Origin: Bacteroidetes bacterium UBA2664
Lineage (GTDB): Bacteria > Bacteroidota > Rhodothermia > Balneolales > Balneolaceae
DNA length: 64,000 nucleotides
Direction: 5' to 3'
Assembly: GCA_002359315.1 (NCBI GenBank)
Contig: DEMS01000003.1
Location: 62,001 to 126,000, forward strand
Numbering within the stretch: the stretch's first letter is position 1; the number at the start of each line of letters is the position of its first letter. The translations under genes and the position numbers were made by a program. Of the stretch, positions 26,798-36,400 are shown one piece after another. Under the pieces are notes generated by a model, which did no database searches, was not told where the DNA came from, and saw nothing but the letters and a program-made list of their open reading frames with translations.

Positions 26798-28123
26798 CTG
26801 AGTTGGTGGCTTAAGGGGCCTGCTCTCAGGATTCCATTGGAAATTGTCTAATTGACGATCAATATTTTGTGGGGATTCCGGAAGATATGATCCATCAATG
26901 TTGCGAAGGGCAACGAGTGAATCAATTTCCCCATCTGTGAAATACATCTCGAGTGGCCCTATTGAGATCATTTCAATCAATCCATCCGGTTCATCATTTT
27001 CATCCACATTGTGGAAAATACTTTGTGTGTTGTCAAAAACTTTAATTCTATCCAGAATACCGTCGTTGAAATAAGCTTGTAATGTGTCGCCGGTCATTTG
27101 ATGAAGTCTGGCCGTAACAGAATCTTCCATCACGATAATAGGCTGGGGATAGGACTCCAGAAAACGGATGTTATCATCCTCCAAAACAGCCTCAATAAAA
27201 GGGCCTGTGAGTTGCATTCTATTTTGCCAAAGAATCGGTGAAGATCGAAGTGTAAACTGATCCGGATCTTCCCGATAGTTTACAGTATCGGCAATTGCTG
27301 TAAATTTAGGGGTCCAAATTCTAACCATTCCATGGGCATCCATTGATGACTGCCCCTCCATTTCCCTCAACTCAATCTTATTTGCCAGAAGGTGAGTAGT
27401 ATCGGCTTCAGACTCGCTGATTTCCATCAACCATGCATTCTCTTCAAGCAGGCGATAACCGGTGGAATCAGCATAGAGATAATTTCCTGCAAACATGACA
27501 TTATCCTCAAAGTCTTCGGCAAAGACCCGGCCAAATAGTTCATAGAGTTCTTCGGAGCGGTTCATAAAGAGAGAGTCGGCCTCAAGATATTGGGTACTGT
27601 CGGCCAGCTGGACATTGCCTCTAAATATAGCACTGTCAAGAGCTTGATAATAGAGACCGCTTTGTGCGACTAATGTACCTCCTTCATCTTCAAATCGAAC
27701 CGGTACATTGAAAAAAGTTTGTTCACTGATATGATCTACATCCATCGATTCACTAAATACTGTGTTTTTATCTGATTGAATGATAACCCTGCCTCTTAAT
27801 CTGCTATACTCTTGTCCGCTATCGTAATAGAGTGTATCAGCCCAAAGAACATCATTTTCTGTCTCAATCTGGGCATTAAAAGCCATTAGCAAACTCCTAT
27901 TCAGAAATTGGAATACACTGTCTGTTCTCATTACCATATCCTCTGTTTGAAGGACAACATTTCCGGTAATTTTCCGGATATTTTCCCCTTCAAAAACCCC
28001 ACTTTCGGCGGTTTCTGCTTGTATAATAGTAACTCTACTCTGCCCATAACTCGCTTCATTAATGAGTGCAGACATCAAAATGAGTACAAAAAAAGAGATA
28101 TGGATCGATTTTTTGTACATCAA
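26714..28123 (-). CDS. lptA: OstA/LptA-like LPS transport protein
   Basis: The 469-residue protein has an N-terminal signal sequence (hydrophobic residues about 8-26), then OstA/LptA beta-jellyroll repeats: IIQAETAE, IRKITGNVVLQTEDMVMRTD, ENDVLWADTLYYDSG, RLRGRVIIQSDKNTVFSES and similar units. The C-terminus is Pro-rich. It is longer than E. coli LptA (185 residues), as usual for OstA-like proteins of Bacteroidota relatives. It would form the periplasmic bridge for LPS transport. Its start overlaps the lptC stop by 4 bp (ATGA), and the two are surely co-translated. The 3' end is duplicated downstream. Confidence 0.88.
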   Translation of the reverse strand: MMYKKSIHISFFVLILMSALINEASYGQSRVTIIQAETAESGVFEGENIRKITGNVVLQTEDMVMRTDSVFQFLNRSLLMAFNAQIETENDVLWADTLYYDSGQEYSRLRGRVIIQSDKNTVFSESMDVDHISEQTFFNVPVRFEDEGGTLVAQSGLYYQALDSAIFRGNVQLADSTQYLEADSLFMNRSEELYELFGRVFAEDFEDNVMFAGNYLYADSTGYRLLEENAWLMEISESEADTTHLLANKIELREMEGQSSMDAHGMVRIWTPKFTAIADTVNYREDPDQFTLRSSPILWQNRMQLTGPFIEAVLEDDNIRFLESYPQPIIVMEDSVTARLHQMTGDTLQAYFNDGILDRIKVFDNTQSIFHNVDENDEPDGLIEMISIGPLEMYFTDGEIDSLVALRNIDGSYLPESPQNIDRQLDNFQWNPESRPLKPPTQSPRNPEVPFERPFDLPPRYLQYIESVE

Positions 28124-28695
28124 TCTACGACAAAATCACCGGTTGGCTCCTGAATGATGTAGTAGGAGAGATCTGTCAGGCCGTCGAAACCGCGTCCGGA
28201 AATACTGTCGGTTTTAGTAATAATGGTCACAAAAGAGGGGGAGGTAATGCGGTCAGTATATTGAGACCATTTTAAATATTTAGAATAAAGTCTTCCATCA
28301 TTATTGGTCTGAACCCTGACAGAGTCGATGAGTTCAAATTCAGCTTCATCCTCTAAGTAGACGGCTCGTTTGCTCCAGGCTTCCGTCTCTACGGCACCGG
28401 TAGTATCAAAAATCTGAACATACACGGGCCCTTCGATGCGTGAAAATTTACGGCCTTCCGTTTGATAGTTGATCGCATAACTTCCTTCTATCAACAGCTT
28501 TGTCATACCATCTTGCATTAAAACCATTTCAACATCCCAACTCTCTGTTGTGACCAGCAGGGAGTCGTTCATTGCGGTTTGGATCTGCTCGGTGTCATAT
28601 TCAGAAAGATCGCTGCAACTGCTGCCTGTGGCTAGAAGTAGGGCAATCAGAATGGAGAACCGCTTATAAGGTCCCGAAATAGCGATCTCCGGCAT
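28120..28695 (-). CDS. lptC: LPS export protein LptC (lipoprotein-like)
   Basis: From the ATG at 28695 the protein has 191 residues. A basic N-terminus (YKRF) and hydrophobic core end in TGSSC (Cys27), a lipoprotein signal. The LptC-like jellyroll follows (WDVEMVLMQDGMTKLLIEG, AVYLEDEAEFELIDSVRV, KYLKWSQYTDRITS, and ISGRGFDGLTDLSYYII). A longer frame to 28767 exists, but it would lie further inside upp and would put 24 residues before the signal peptide. The chosen start overlaps upp by 32 bp and has no strong Shine-Dalgarno. The gene is paired with lptA. Confidence 0.83.
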   Translation of the reverse strand: MPEIAISGPYKRFSILIALLLATGSSCSDLSEYDTEQIQTAMNDSLLVTTESWDVEMVLMQDGMTKLLIEGSYAINYQTEGRKFSRIEGPVYVQIFDTTGAVETEAWSKRAVYLEDEAEFELIDSVRVQTNNDGRLYSKYLKWSQYTDRITSPSFVTIITKTDSISGRGFDGLTDLSYYIIQEPTGDFVVD

Positions 28696-29305
28696 CACCA
28701 AGTCCCGGAACGATGAAAGCATCATCGTTAAGTTTTTCATCCACTGAAGCGGTAATAATTGATACATCTGGATATTTTTTTTGAATTAAATTCAAGCCTT
28801 CCGGTGCTGAGATCAATGAAATGAATCGAATATTAGTGGCACCTTGTTTTTTCAGAAATCCAATCGCATCATCTGCACTGCCCCCGGTTGCGAGCATTGG
28901 GTCAACCAATAATACCAAAGCATTGTCCAGTCTTTTTGGAAGCTTTGAATAGTAATCAACGGGTTTATGAGTCTCTTCGTCTCTATACATTCCAAGATGA
29001 CCAACTTTAGCATCAGGAACAAAATCTAATATTGCGTCAACCAAACTTAATCCGGCTCTCAAAATAGGTACAACGATGATTTCAGTATCCAATTGAAATC
29101 CTTCAGTTGCTGTTACCGGAGTATTGATGGCAATTTTTTTAAGAGGCAGTTCCTTTAAAGCGAAATAAGCCAATATAGTTGCTACTCTGGCCATTGCTGC
29201 TCTGAAATCAACGGTATTGGTTTTGGCGTCACGAAGAATTGTTAAATCCCTGGCTACAAGCGGATGATCAAGAACCGTCAGATTTGTCGATGAATTGCTA
29301 TTCAT
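28664..29305 (-). CDS. upp: Uracil phosphoribosyltransferase
   Basis: The 213-residue protein (from the ATG at 29305) matches UPRT: LTVLDHPLVARDLTILRD at the start, VPILRAGLSLVDAIL, and the PRPP-binding VDPMLATGGSADDAI, ending in PGLGDAGDRYFGTL. It salvages uracil to UMP. A longer frame to 29371 is rejected: usual UPRTs are 208-210 residues, and GAGGAC in GGAGGATGAGGAC gives a ribosome binding site just before 29305. The start overlaps the symporter stop by 8 bp. Confidence 0.95.
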   Translation of the reverse strand: MNSNSSTNLTVLDHPLVARDLTILRDAKTNTVDFRAAMARVATILAYFALKELPLKKIAINTPVTATEGFQLDTEIIVVPILRAGLSLVDAILDFVPDAKVGHLGMYRDEETHKPVDYYSKLPKRLDNALVLLVDPMLATGGSADDAIGFLKKQGATNIRFISLISAPEGLNLIQKKYPDVSIITASVDEKLNDDAFIVPGLGDAGDRYFGTL

Positions 29306-30944
29306 CGTCCTCATCCTCCATTCGTTTGAAATAATCTTTCGTTGTTGCGTAAACGACTCCCGATAGGGCAAAAAGAGCGATCAAATTGGGAAATGTCATG
29401 AGTCCGAGTGCAATATCCCCAATAGCCCAAATGGTACCCAATGCAGTAATGGCTCCCACAAAGTGAAGCAGCACATAAACCCCTTTGTAATAGATAATTG
29501 ATTTATCCCCGAAAAGATATTGAATCGATCTGTCACCATAATAACTCCATGCAATGGAAGTTGATATGGCAAAGAGAAGAACACAGATTGTTACCAGATA
29601 CTTACCGCCCGGAAAGAGGGGAGCAAGGCCAATTTCAAATCCCTGAGATGTTAATGTTGCCCCATTATAAATCACATTTCCATACACGACCCCGGTAACA
29701 GCACCGGATTCCATTACTTCTGCCTGACTAGTCGCAGTATTAATTCTACCTGTAAAGAGCTCTGTTTGAGCGGAATTACTATAAACAGTATCTACGGAGA
29801 AAGCACTTCTGTACATGATACCATTGGTTACAATACCCTCTTCTACGAGTAGTATTTCCGGTGAATCGATAATCTGAGTAATTTCATAACTCATATCCGG
29901 CGAATTAAGATTGATGTCAGTAGGATGTTTTTGATCCCAAACTCCGGTTGAAATAATGACTAATCCTGTCATAGTACAGACAAGAATAGTATCAATAAAC
30001 GGCTCAAGTAGAGCAACAGCACCTTCACGAACCGGCTCGTCTGTTTTAGCTGCACCGTGTGCAATAGGAGCAGAACCTTGTCCGGCTTCGTTAGAGAATA
30101 GCCCGCGTTTTACTCCCCAAACCATTGTAGTAATGAAGAGTCCGGATCCAACTCCCCAGGCCCCTGCTACTGGGTTGAATGCGTAAGTAAATATTGTTGC
30201 AAAGGCCGGGATTACTTCGTCATAATTCAACATCAAGATAACCAATGCACCCAATACGTATAGAATTGCCATGAATGGTGTTAACCTTGCGGTAACATAA
30301 CCGATACGTTTAATTCCGCCTATAATCACAAAACCGACAAGAGTTGCAGTGATTAAACCGGTTATGTAGGTAGGGACTGTAAAAAAGAAAGAGTTTTCCA
30401 TGACATCAGCCACGGAATTGGCTTGAATTGCATTGCCGGTAAAAAAAGAACAGATCACAGCAAGGGCTGCAAACGTGACGGCCAGCCATTTCCAATTTGG
30501 ACCCAGACCCCGTTCGATATAGTACATAGGTCCACCCGAAACACTTCCGTCCGGATTTTGTATTCTGTACATTACTGCAAGTGTACACTCAGAATATTTA
30601 ATTGCCATACCGAAAAAGGCTGTAACCCACATCCAAAACAGTGCACCCGGCCCCCCATAGTGAATGGCAATGGCTACACCGGCAATATTCCCAATACCAA
30701 CAGTAGCTGAAAGAGCTGTTGAAAGTGCTTGAAAATGATTGACATCCCCAATGTCATCCGGATCATCATAATGACCCATTACAACTTTTAGTCCATGCCC
30801 AAATCTTCTGATTTGGATAAAACCCATTCTTAATGTGATGAAAATACCATAACCAAGAAGGGCGACTACCATGAGAGGTAATAATTCAGGTGTATTCCAT
30901 ACCAGATTATTTAAAAACTCTACAACTCTTTCTAATACTTCCAT
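29298..30944 (-). CDS. Sodium:alanine-type symporter (AGCS family)
   Basis: The protein has about 548 residues, about 11 helices and AGCS motifs: SALSATVGIGNIAGVA, GGPGALFWMWVTAFFGMAIKYSE, GGPMYYIERGLG, and GLFSNEAGQGSAPIAHGAAKT. It imports small amino acids such as alanine or glycine with sodium. An insertion of about 100 hydrophilic residues (about 336-435) interrupts the helical core before the final helices; typical members are about 450 residues. The ATG at 30944 (MEVLERVVEFLNN) is preferred over a TTG at 30974, because AGGAAG lies between them, though its spacing is long. It probably heads an operon with upp, lptC and lptA. Confidence 0.9.
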   Translation of the reverse strand: MEVLERVVEFLNNLVWNTPELLPLMVVALLGYGIFITLRMGFIQIRRFGHGLKVVMGHYDDPDDIGDVNHFQALSTALSATVGIGNIAGVAIAIHYGGPGALFWMWVTAFFGMAIKYSECTLAVMYRIQNPDGSVSGGPMYYIERGLGPNWKWLAVTFAALAVICSFFTGNAIQANSVADVMENSFFFTVPTYITGLITATLVGFVIIGGIKRIGYVTARLTPFMAILYVLGALVILMLNYDEVIPAFATIFTYAFNPVAGAWGVGSGLFITTMVWGVKRGLFSNEAGQGSAPIAHGAAKTDEPVREGAVALLEPFIDTILVCTMTGLVIISTGVWDQKHPTDINLNSPDMSYEITQIIDSPEILLVEEGIVTNGIMYRSAFSVDTVYSNSAQTELFTGRINTATSQAEVMESGAVTGVVYGNVIYNGATLTSQGFEIGLAPLFPGGKYLVTICVLLFAISTSIAWSYYGDRSIQYLFGDKSIIYYKGVYVLLHFVGAITALGTIWAIGDIALGLMTFPNLIALFALSGVVYATTKDYFKRMEDEDDE

Positions 30945-31120
30945 ATGATCTATTAGCTTCCTATTTGAATTCAATCACGAATGTATAAAAGATTTAGCTA
31001 AAAATTTAAGAAAGTTTATGAATTTGTGAACGATTAACCTGACAAATTAATTAGATTACGAGTATGCGTGTTTCGATAACTCATTGAGCACACAAAGATT
31101 AACAAAATATGTAATAGATT

Positions 31121-31405
31121 ATGACAAAAGCAGATATTGTAGATATCATCTCATCATCAACAGGACTTACGAAAGTAGAAACTGAAGCGGTTGTAAAAGG
31201 ATTTTTGGAAACAGTAATTGACGCTATGAAAAGGGGAGAGACCATTGAACTTCGAGGATTTGGAAGTTTTAAAGTTGTGAAAAGAGCACAAAGAGTGGCC
31301 AGAAATCCAAAGACAAACGAGGAAGTCATTGTGCCGGAGCAATATGTTCCGATGTTAAAAGTATCAAAAGACTTCAAAAAAGTAGTGAATGAATCAAATA
31401 GCTGA
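31121..31405 (+). CDS. HU-family DNA-binding protein
   Basis: The 94-residue protein has the HU fold: TKADIVDIISSSTGLTKVE with two N-terminal helices, VIDAMKRGETIELRGFGSF, the DNA-binding arm with RNPKTNEEV, and a C-terminal helix FKKVVN. It compacts and bends DNA as a dimer. It is divergent from the symporter gene, with 176 bp between starts, and followed by the GH31-like gene. Whether it is a housekeeping HU or an IHF-like paralogue cannot be told here. Confidence 0.95.
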   Translation: MTKADIVDIISSSTGLTKVETEAVVKGFLETVIDAMKRGETIELRGFGSFKVVKRAQRVARNPKTNEEVIVPEQYVPMLKVSKDFKKVVNESNS

Positions 31406-31500
31406 TCCGGTGGAGTTGTCACTTTAGATTAATATTTAACTCAAAGCTACAGATGCATATATTCCCGTTGACGAATCATTAACGTTTCATCAAAGGGGAT

Positions 31501-33225
31501 ATGAATTTTATTTTGGCTTATACTGATTTAAAGTATCCAATGATATTGGTTTGGATACTTTTTCAATCTTGTACTGTCGTGCCAGAAGCAGAGTTCTATG
31601 AAGTCGATGGGATTGTTTCTATTGATGCACATCAACTGACTGATCATACAGGATGGAGCCATGTTACTCAATACTCATCCGTATCTCTGATCTCTACTCC
31701 GGACTCTTCAGGATATGTTGAGCCTTTATCATTTCCATTTTACATACAAAATACCGGAGTTTACTCTCTTTGGATTCTTGGAAACAGAGAGTATTCCGGA
31801 TCAGATGTACATAGTAGTTTCTTATCAATTTTGGATGATAAGGATAGTCAACTCTATCAAACAATTCTTAAAAATGATTCCACTGAGCCGTTGAAGTGGA
31901 ATCATTATAATTACGAAGATCAGCCTATATCAATTCAGATTGATCGTCCGGGGCACTATAGGATAAATATCAGCGCCTTAGGCCCGGATCGTTTTCGTAT
32001 CCATAAAATTCATTTAACTCTCGATAATGAAAATCCACCTCAGGGAGTGGGTTTGCCAACAACGTCAGATCCTGGCATTGATCCGGTTTTACAAAAACGA
32101 GAAGAGAGAATGGAGTTAATGCCGTCGTGGATTTTTGGGCCTGTATATGGGGGTTATTCAAATAATACGGATAGAAGTGAAAGTAAGGAGATCTTAGAAA
32201 GGAGTGGAATTTCAAGGGACGAGGTGAGAGATTGGGAACAAGCACCGGATTATGGGCAGTATGGAATCAGTGATCTCAAAAAAAATATTGAGATCATGGC
32301 CAACCCAAGATTTATCACATACGAAATTCCGTATGCATCCTACGATGTTGGCGGATTCGATTACAAAGAACAACCTCCATTAAATGAAGAGTTATTGATC
32401 AGATGGGCTCAATTTTCGGCGTTTAACAGTGTAATGCATCTCTTTTCAAAAGAAATTTATGATTTGCACTCTGAGATGAGCCTACTGTCCAATGAATCAT
32501 ATGCCCATATCAACGAACTGGTTCATTTACGCAACCGGTTATTTCCCTATATCTATAGCGAATTTTATTTAGCAAGAGGAACCGGTAAAAAGCCAATTCG
32601 GGGGAATCATGAATTTCCAACTCAATATCTGTTTGGGGATTCATTTCTGGTAGCTCCAATAGTTGAGAGAATGGAAAATGAGAGATTTGTACATCTGCCA
32701 TCCGGGCTCTGGTATGATTATGAGGACGGATCCAGATATGAGGGTGGTCAGTCCTGGTTGGTCGATGCGCCTCTATTCAAGATTCCGCTATTTGTGAAAG
32801 CAGGATCCATAATACCATATCAAAATGAGCTGAATACAAAGGTTATAGCCCATCATGATTCATTATTGATTGAAATTTATGGAGGGTCTGTCGGTACTTT
32901 TCGGCTTTATGAAGATGATGGCCTTTCGACACGCTATAAGCAGGGTGAATTTTCAACGACGGCATTCAGATATTTTGAACGGGATGACTACGCAACGTTT
33001 ACGATTGGGAGGGTAAGCAGGGAATTTGAAGGACAATCATCAGAAAAAATGTTAAAATTGGTCTTTAAATACATTCAAAAACCAAAATCAGTTTCAGCAA
33101 ATGAAGTGGAATTGAGTGAAGGGAATGAGATAAGGGAGTGGTATTATGACTCTGAAAAGGAGCAAATGATTTTGAATTGGGTTCAATCAAATGATACCAA
33201 AACAGATATCGAGTTACTATTCTGA
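31501..33225 (+). CDS. GH31-like protein lacking most of the catalytic barrel
   Basis: The 574-residue protein begins with a hydrophobic signal ending in FQSC (Cys24), probably a lipoprotein. Residues about 35-180 form a beta-rich carbohydrate-binding-like domain (VDGIVSIDAHQLTDHTGW). From about 205 it follows glycoside hydrolase family 31: MPSWIFG, then YDVGGF (281-286), LLIRWAQFSAFNS, LRNRLFPYIYSEFYLARGTG, and the beta domains with YLFGDSFLVAPI, WYDYEDGSRYEGGQ and PLFVKAGSIIP. Only about 70 residues lie between MPSWIFG and YDVGGF, and no nucleophile motif (the usual WxDMNE) is visible, so it is probably not an active glucosidase. AAAGGGG just before the ATG supports the start. Confidence 0.78.
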   Translation: MNFILAYTDLKYPMILVWILFQSCTVVPEAEFYEVDGIVSIDAHQLTDHTGWSHVTQYSSVSLISTPDSSGYVEPLSFPFYIQNTGVYSLWILGNREYSGSDVHSSFLSILDDKDSQLYQTILKNDSTEPLKWNHYNYEDQPISIQIDRPGHYRINISALGPDRFRIHKIHLTLDNENPPQGVGLPTTSDPGIDPVLQKREERMELMPSWIFGPVYGGYSNNTDRSESKEILERSGISRDEVRDWEQAPDYGQYGISDLKKNIEIMANPRFITYEIPYASYDVGGFDYKEQPPLNEELLIRWAQFSAFNSVMHLFSKEIYDLHSEMSLLSNESYAHINELVHLRNRLFPYIYSEFYLARGTGKKPIRGNHEFPTQYLFGDSFLVAPIVERMENERFVHLPSGLWYDYEDGSRYEGGQSWLVDAPLFKIPLFVKAGSIIPYQNELNTKVIAHHDSLLIEIYGGSVGTFRLYEDDGLSTRYKQGEFSTTAFRYFERDDYATFTIGRVSREFEGQSSEKMLKLVFKYIQKPKSVSANEVELSEGNEIREWYYDSEKEQMILNWVQSNDTKTDIELLF

Positions 33226-33343
33226 ATTTATTGAAAAATTCGCCTTATCAATTGAATGATCATTCCATATTTTAATAGCAGGAATAGGGTAGGCTGGCTA
33301 AAATGGTCTTATAAAGTACCCACCGGAAGTCCTGATGAAAATT

Positions 33344-33375
33344 CCGATCCATTCACTCAGTGAGAAATGGATCGG
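33344..33375. terminator. Bidirectional hairpin between convergent genes
   Basis: CCGATCCATT (33344-33353) pairs perfectly with AATGGATCGG (33366-33375). The loop itself contains a short CACT/AGTG stem. On the plus strand GTTT follows, and on the minus strand AATTTTC, so it could end both the GH31-like gene and the minus-strand operon. T-tracts are short. Confidence 0.7.
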
Positions 33376-33405
33376 GTTTAAAAAGATTTGGAGATAACTT
33401 TTCGT

Positions 33406-36400
33406 TTAGAAGTCAATTCCGATAGAGAAGTAGTGTATAGGGCTATTTTGGAATCCGTTTCTGCCAATTGGCCATCCAACATCATAACGGAAAGGAAGGC
33501 CCAATAAGATAGTTCGTAAACCGAATCCTGCACCTATTAAAATATCTCCGTCAACAATCACTCGTTGCAACTCGGTTTCTTGATCGGTGATCTGTCCGGT
33601 TTGGTCAATATTTACTACTTCCCGAGTACCCACTTTAAAATTTAGAGACGGACTTTTTACAAAGTATGGGGCGTTTGCACCTTGTAGAATAAACTCATTT
33701 CTAAAGCCCCATGCTGCACCGGCATCCACAAAAGCCACACCGGTCAAATTGTAGAGAGGTAAAATTGGAATAGGCCCCGGCAAAATTGCAGCAAACAACG
33801 GAAATCTGAATTCAGCATTTACCAAAGTGAATTTGTCACCGAATGTAGTATTAAACTCATGACCGCGCAGTGGTGTTGCCGGAAGTGTGAAAAAAGTGTC
33901 TGCAAGTCGTTCAAATGGAATTTCAGCATCCGACCATTGCTGGTTAATCCATCCAAGCATACCGCCCATAAAGAAAGTCTGAGAATCACGTCCATACGAA
34001 ACAGCTCCGGCGCCCCTCAGTGCCAAACTATATCCCATTCCGATATCAATATATTGCCTGTAATCCCCTAAAAGTGTTGCAAACTGAGGAGTATCGCCAC
34101 CGACCGGTGGACTGGCTGACAGGCGTATAGAATATCGATTTCCGGATCGGGGTGTTATAAATCCGGGCACGGTGTAATCGCCTGTAAATGTAACTTGCGG
34201 GTAGAGGAACCATGAACTTTCATTGCTCACATTTCGACCGCCAAATCCTTGTACGGTACTGAAATCTCGGGCAATTCCGATTGCTGAAATTCCGTAATCC
34301 ACACGTTGAAATCGATTCAGCGGATATTGAAAATCAACTGATCCGCCAAATGTTCGAAATCGCAGAAGTTCACCAAAGAAGGTCTGATAATTTCTGGCTT
34401 GATGAAAAAAGGATGTGAAAAAGTTGGTTCTGTTTCTTAAATATCCGTATTGAAAGGTGTAGTCACTATTTCTCAGGTCAAAAACCAAATTAGAACCAAA
34501 GGAGAGTTGATGGTCACCAAAAAGGTCTGTCAGGGAAATAAATGCAAAAGCAGAAGTTCCATAATAAGTACTTAATTGGCCGGCGCTATAACTGAAATCC
34601 GGCGAAAATTGAACTTTGTACTCTTTAGGCTGAAAATAGCCATCTTCAGTAACATTCCCTTCCGGCTCAAAATTTCTAGGATCATCGGTGAGTTGAATGG
34701 TAGTATCGCGTATGACAGCTTCACCAAATTCATAATTTCGAAAATCAATTCTTGATGTGTTTGTATCCTGTTCAGTTTCAGTGGTATCTTCTTCCGAATC
34801 CTCTGCTTCTAAATCTGCTAATGTGCTATCTGTTTGAACAGGTATCCTTGTTGAGATATAATTACCCTGTTGCCTGGAGGCAATCAGATCCTGAGCATAC
34901 TGGATGGCCGGTACCAATCCTGTCTGACCTTTTTCTTCTCTCTCCAGTGCCCATGTATTAGGTGTAAGCTGCTGATTTCTACGTACACTGAAAGGTGAGC
35001 GCATTAGAAAAATATCAGGATAACCTTGATTTAATGAGTTAAAAGCCAAACGGGTTCCATCTGATGAGACAGAAATCTGCATGATACCGGATTGCAGATC
35101 TGTTATCGGATATATAGAGCGGCTATTTAAGTCATATTCATAAATATTTGGAATACCATTCTGGTCTGAAACAAAGAGCATTCTGCCATCATTGGTAATG
35201 GCCGGTTGATATTCAGACCATCCGGGTGTATTTGTTAAGCGTTCAATATTGCTGGAACCCACACGAACACCATAGAGATCTGTTTGAAAAAAGAAGTCGT
35301 GTTGCATTGCAGAGTACCCGGCCAGATATGTATTAGGCTGCAATCGGTCGCCTCGGTTGGATACAAAATAGACGGTTTCTGAATTAGGCCCCCAAGCCGG
35401 CTCCTTATCATTGAAGACATCATTTGTAAGGTTTAAGAAATCATCGGTTTCCAAATTGTAAACAAAGATGTCTTGATAAGGTCCCATATTACCGTCAAAA
35501 GCTATTTTTTGACCATCCGGTGACCAAGCAACAGAGTTGATTGCGTCGAGTTGTGGAAATTTTATAGTTCTCGTCTCCAAAGACTCATAGTTCACAATTG
35601 CCAGATTGTACGAGCCCTGAGATTTACTTGATAGGGCTATTTGTGATCCATCCGGTGACCAGGATAAGTTTGGATTGAGTATATTTAGTTCCTCAAACAT
35701 AGGATTATCCGCACCACTGATGATGGTTTTAAGTCTTTGTCCACTAGTGGCGTCTACAACGACTACATCAAACACACCGCGTTTATTTGTAATCATAGCG
35801 ATACGATCACCTCTGGGTGAAATTGTAGGACTTGTATTATAAGATCCGGATCTGGCTCTTGTGGTGATCTGGGATGCTACACTCGAAAGAGTCTGACGTT
35901 CCGCAACTTCCGGGAAATATCGTTGTCTCCAGTATTCATTCCAGCGATTTGATAGTTCCTCAACACTAAGCCCCAATGATCGAACCAAAGCCTGTTGCAC
36001 ATTTTGTGTGGTTTTGATTCGCTGCATTATTTCTGTGATTTTAGGCCTGCCGTACTGATCAGCAATGTAATACCAAAATGCCTGGCCACCTCTGTAAGCA
36101 AAAAAGCCACCTAACTGCGAAATAGGGGGGAGATAATCATTTAATACTGCATCACGCATGTACATATCCGTCTGAGTGTCCCACCCAAGAGCCAAATATT
36201 CAGCCAATCCCTCTTCAAACCAAAGCGGGAATACAAGCTGTATATTGTTTTGGAGGATAGACTGTACGGAGCCGCCATAGTAGACATCATTAATGTAGGC
36301 GTGAAGCAATTCATGCTGAATGGTACGTCTGAAGTCCGCATAATCACCCATGAAAGGTTGAGTCATGCGGTTCTTGTATTTATCGGTCACTCCTCCGATA

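Noticed and set aside
26578..26814. Plus-strand open frame of 78 codons with two similar halves
   Set aside because: It is the antisense of the duplicated lptA tail; its internal repeat comes from that duplication. No ribosome binding site or family similarity.
28664..29371. Longer starts for upp (29371) and lptC (28767)
   Set aside because: Both would add residues before the conserved family N-terminus or signal peptide and deepen overlaps with the upstream gene; the shorter starts fit family lengths.
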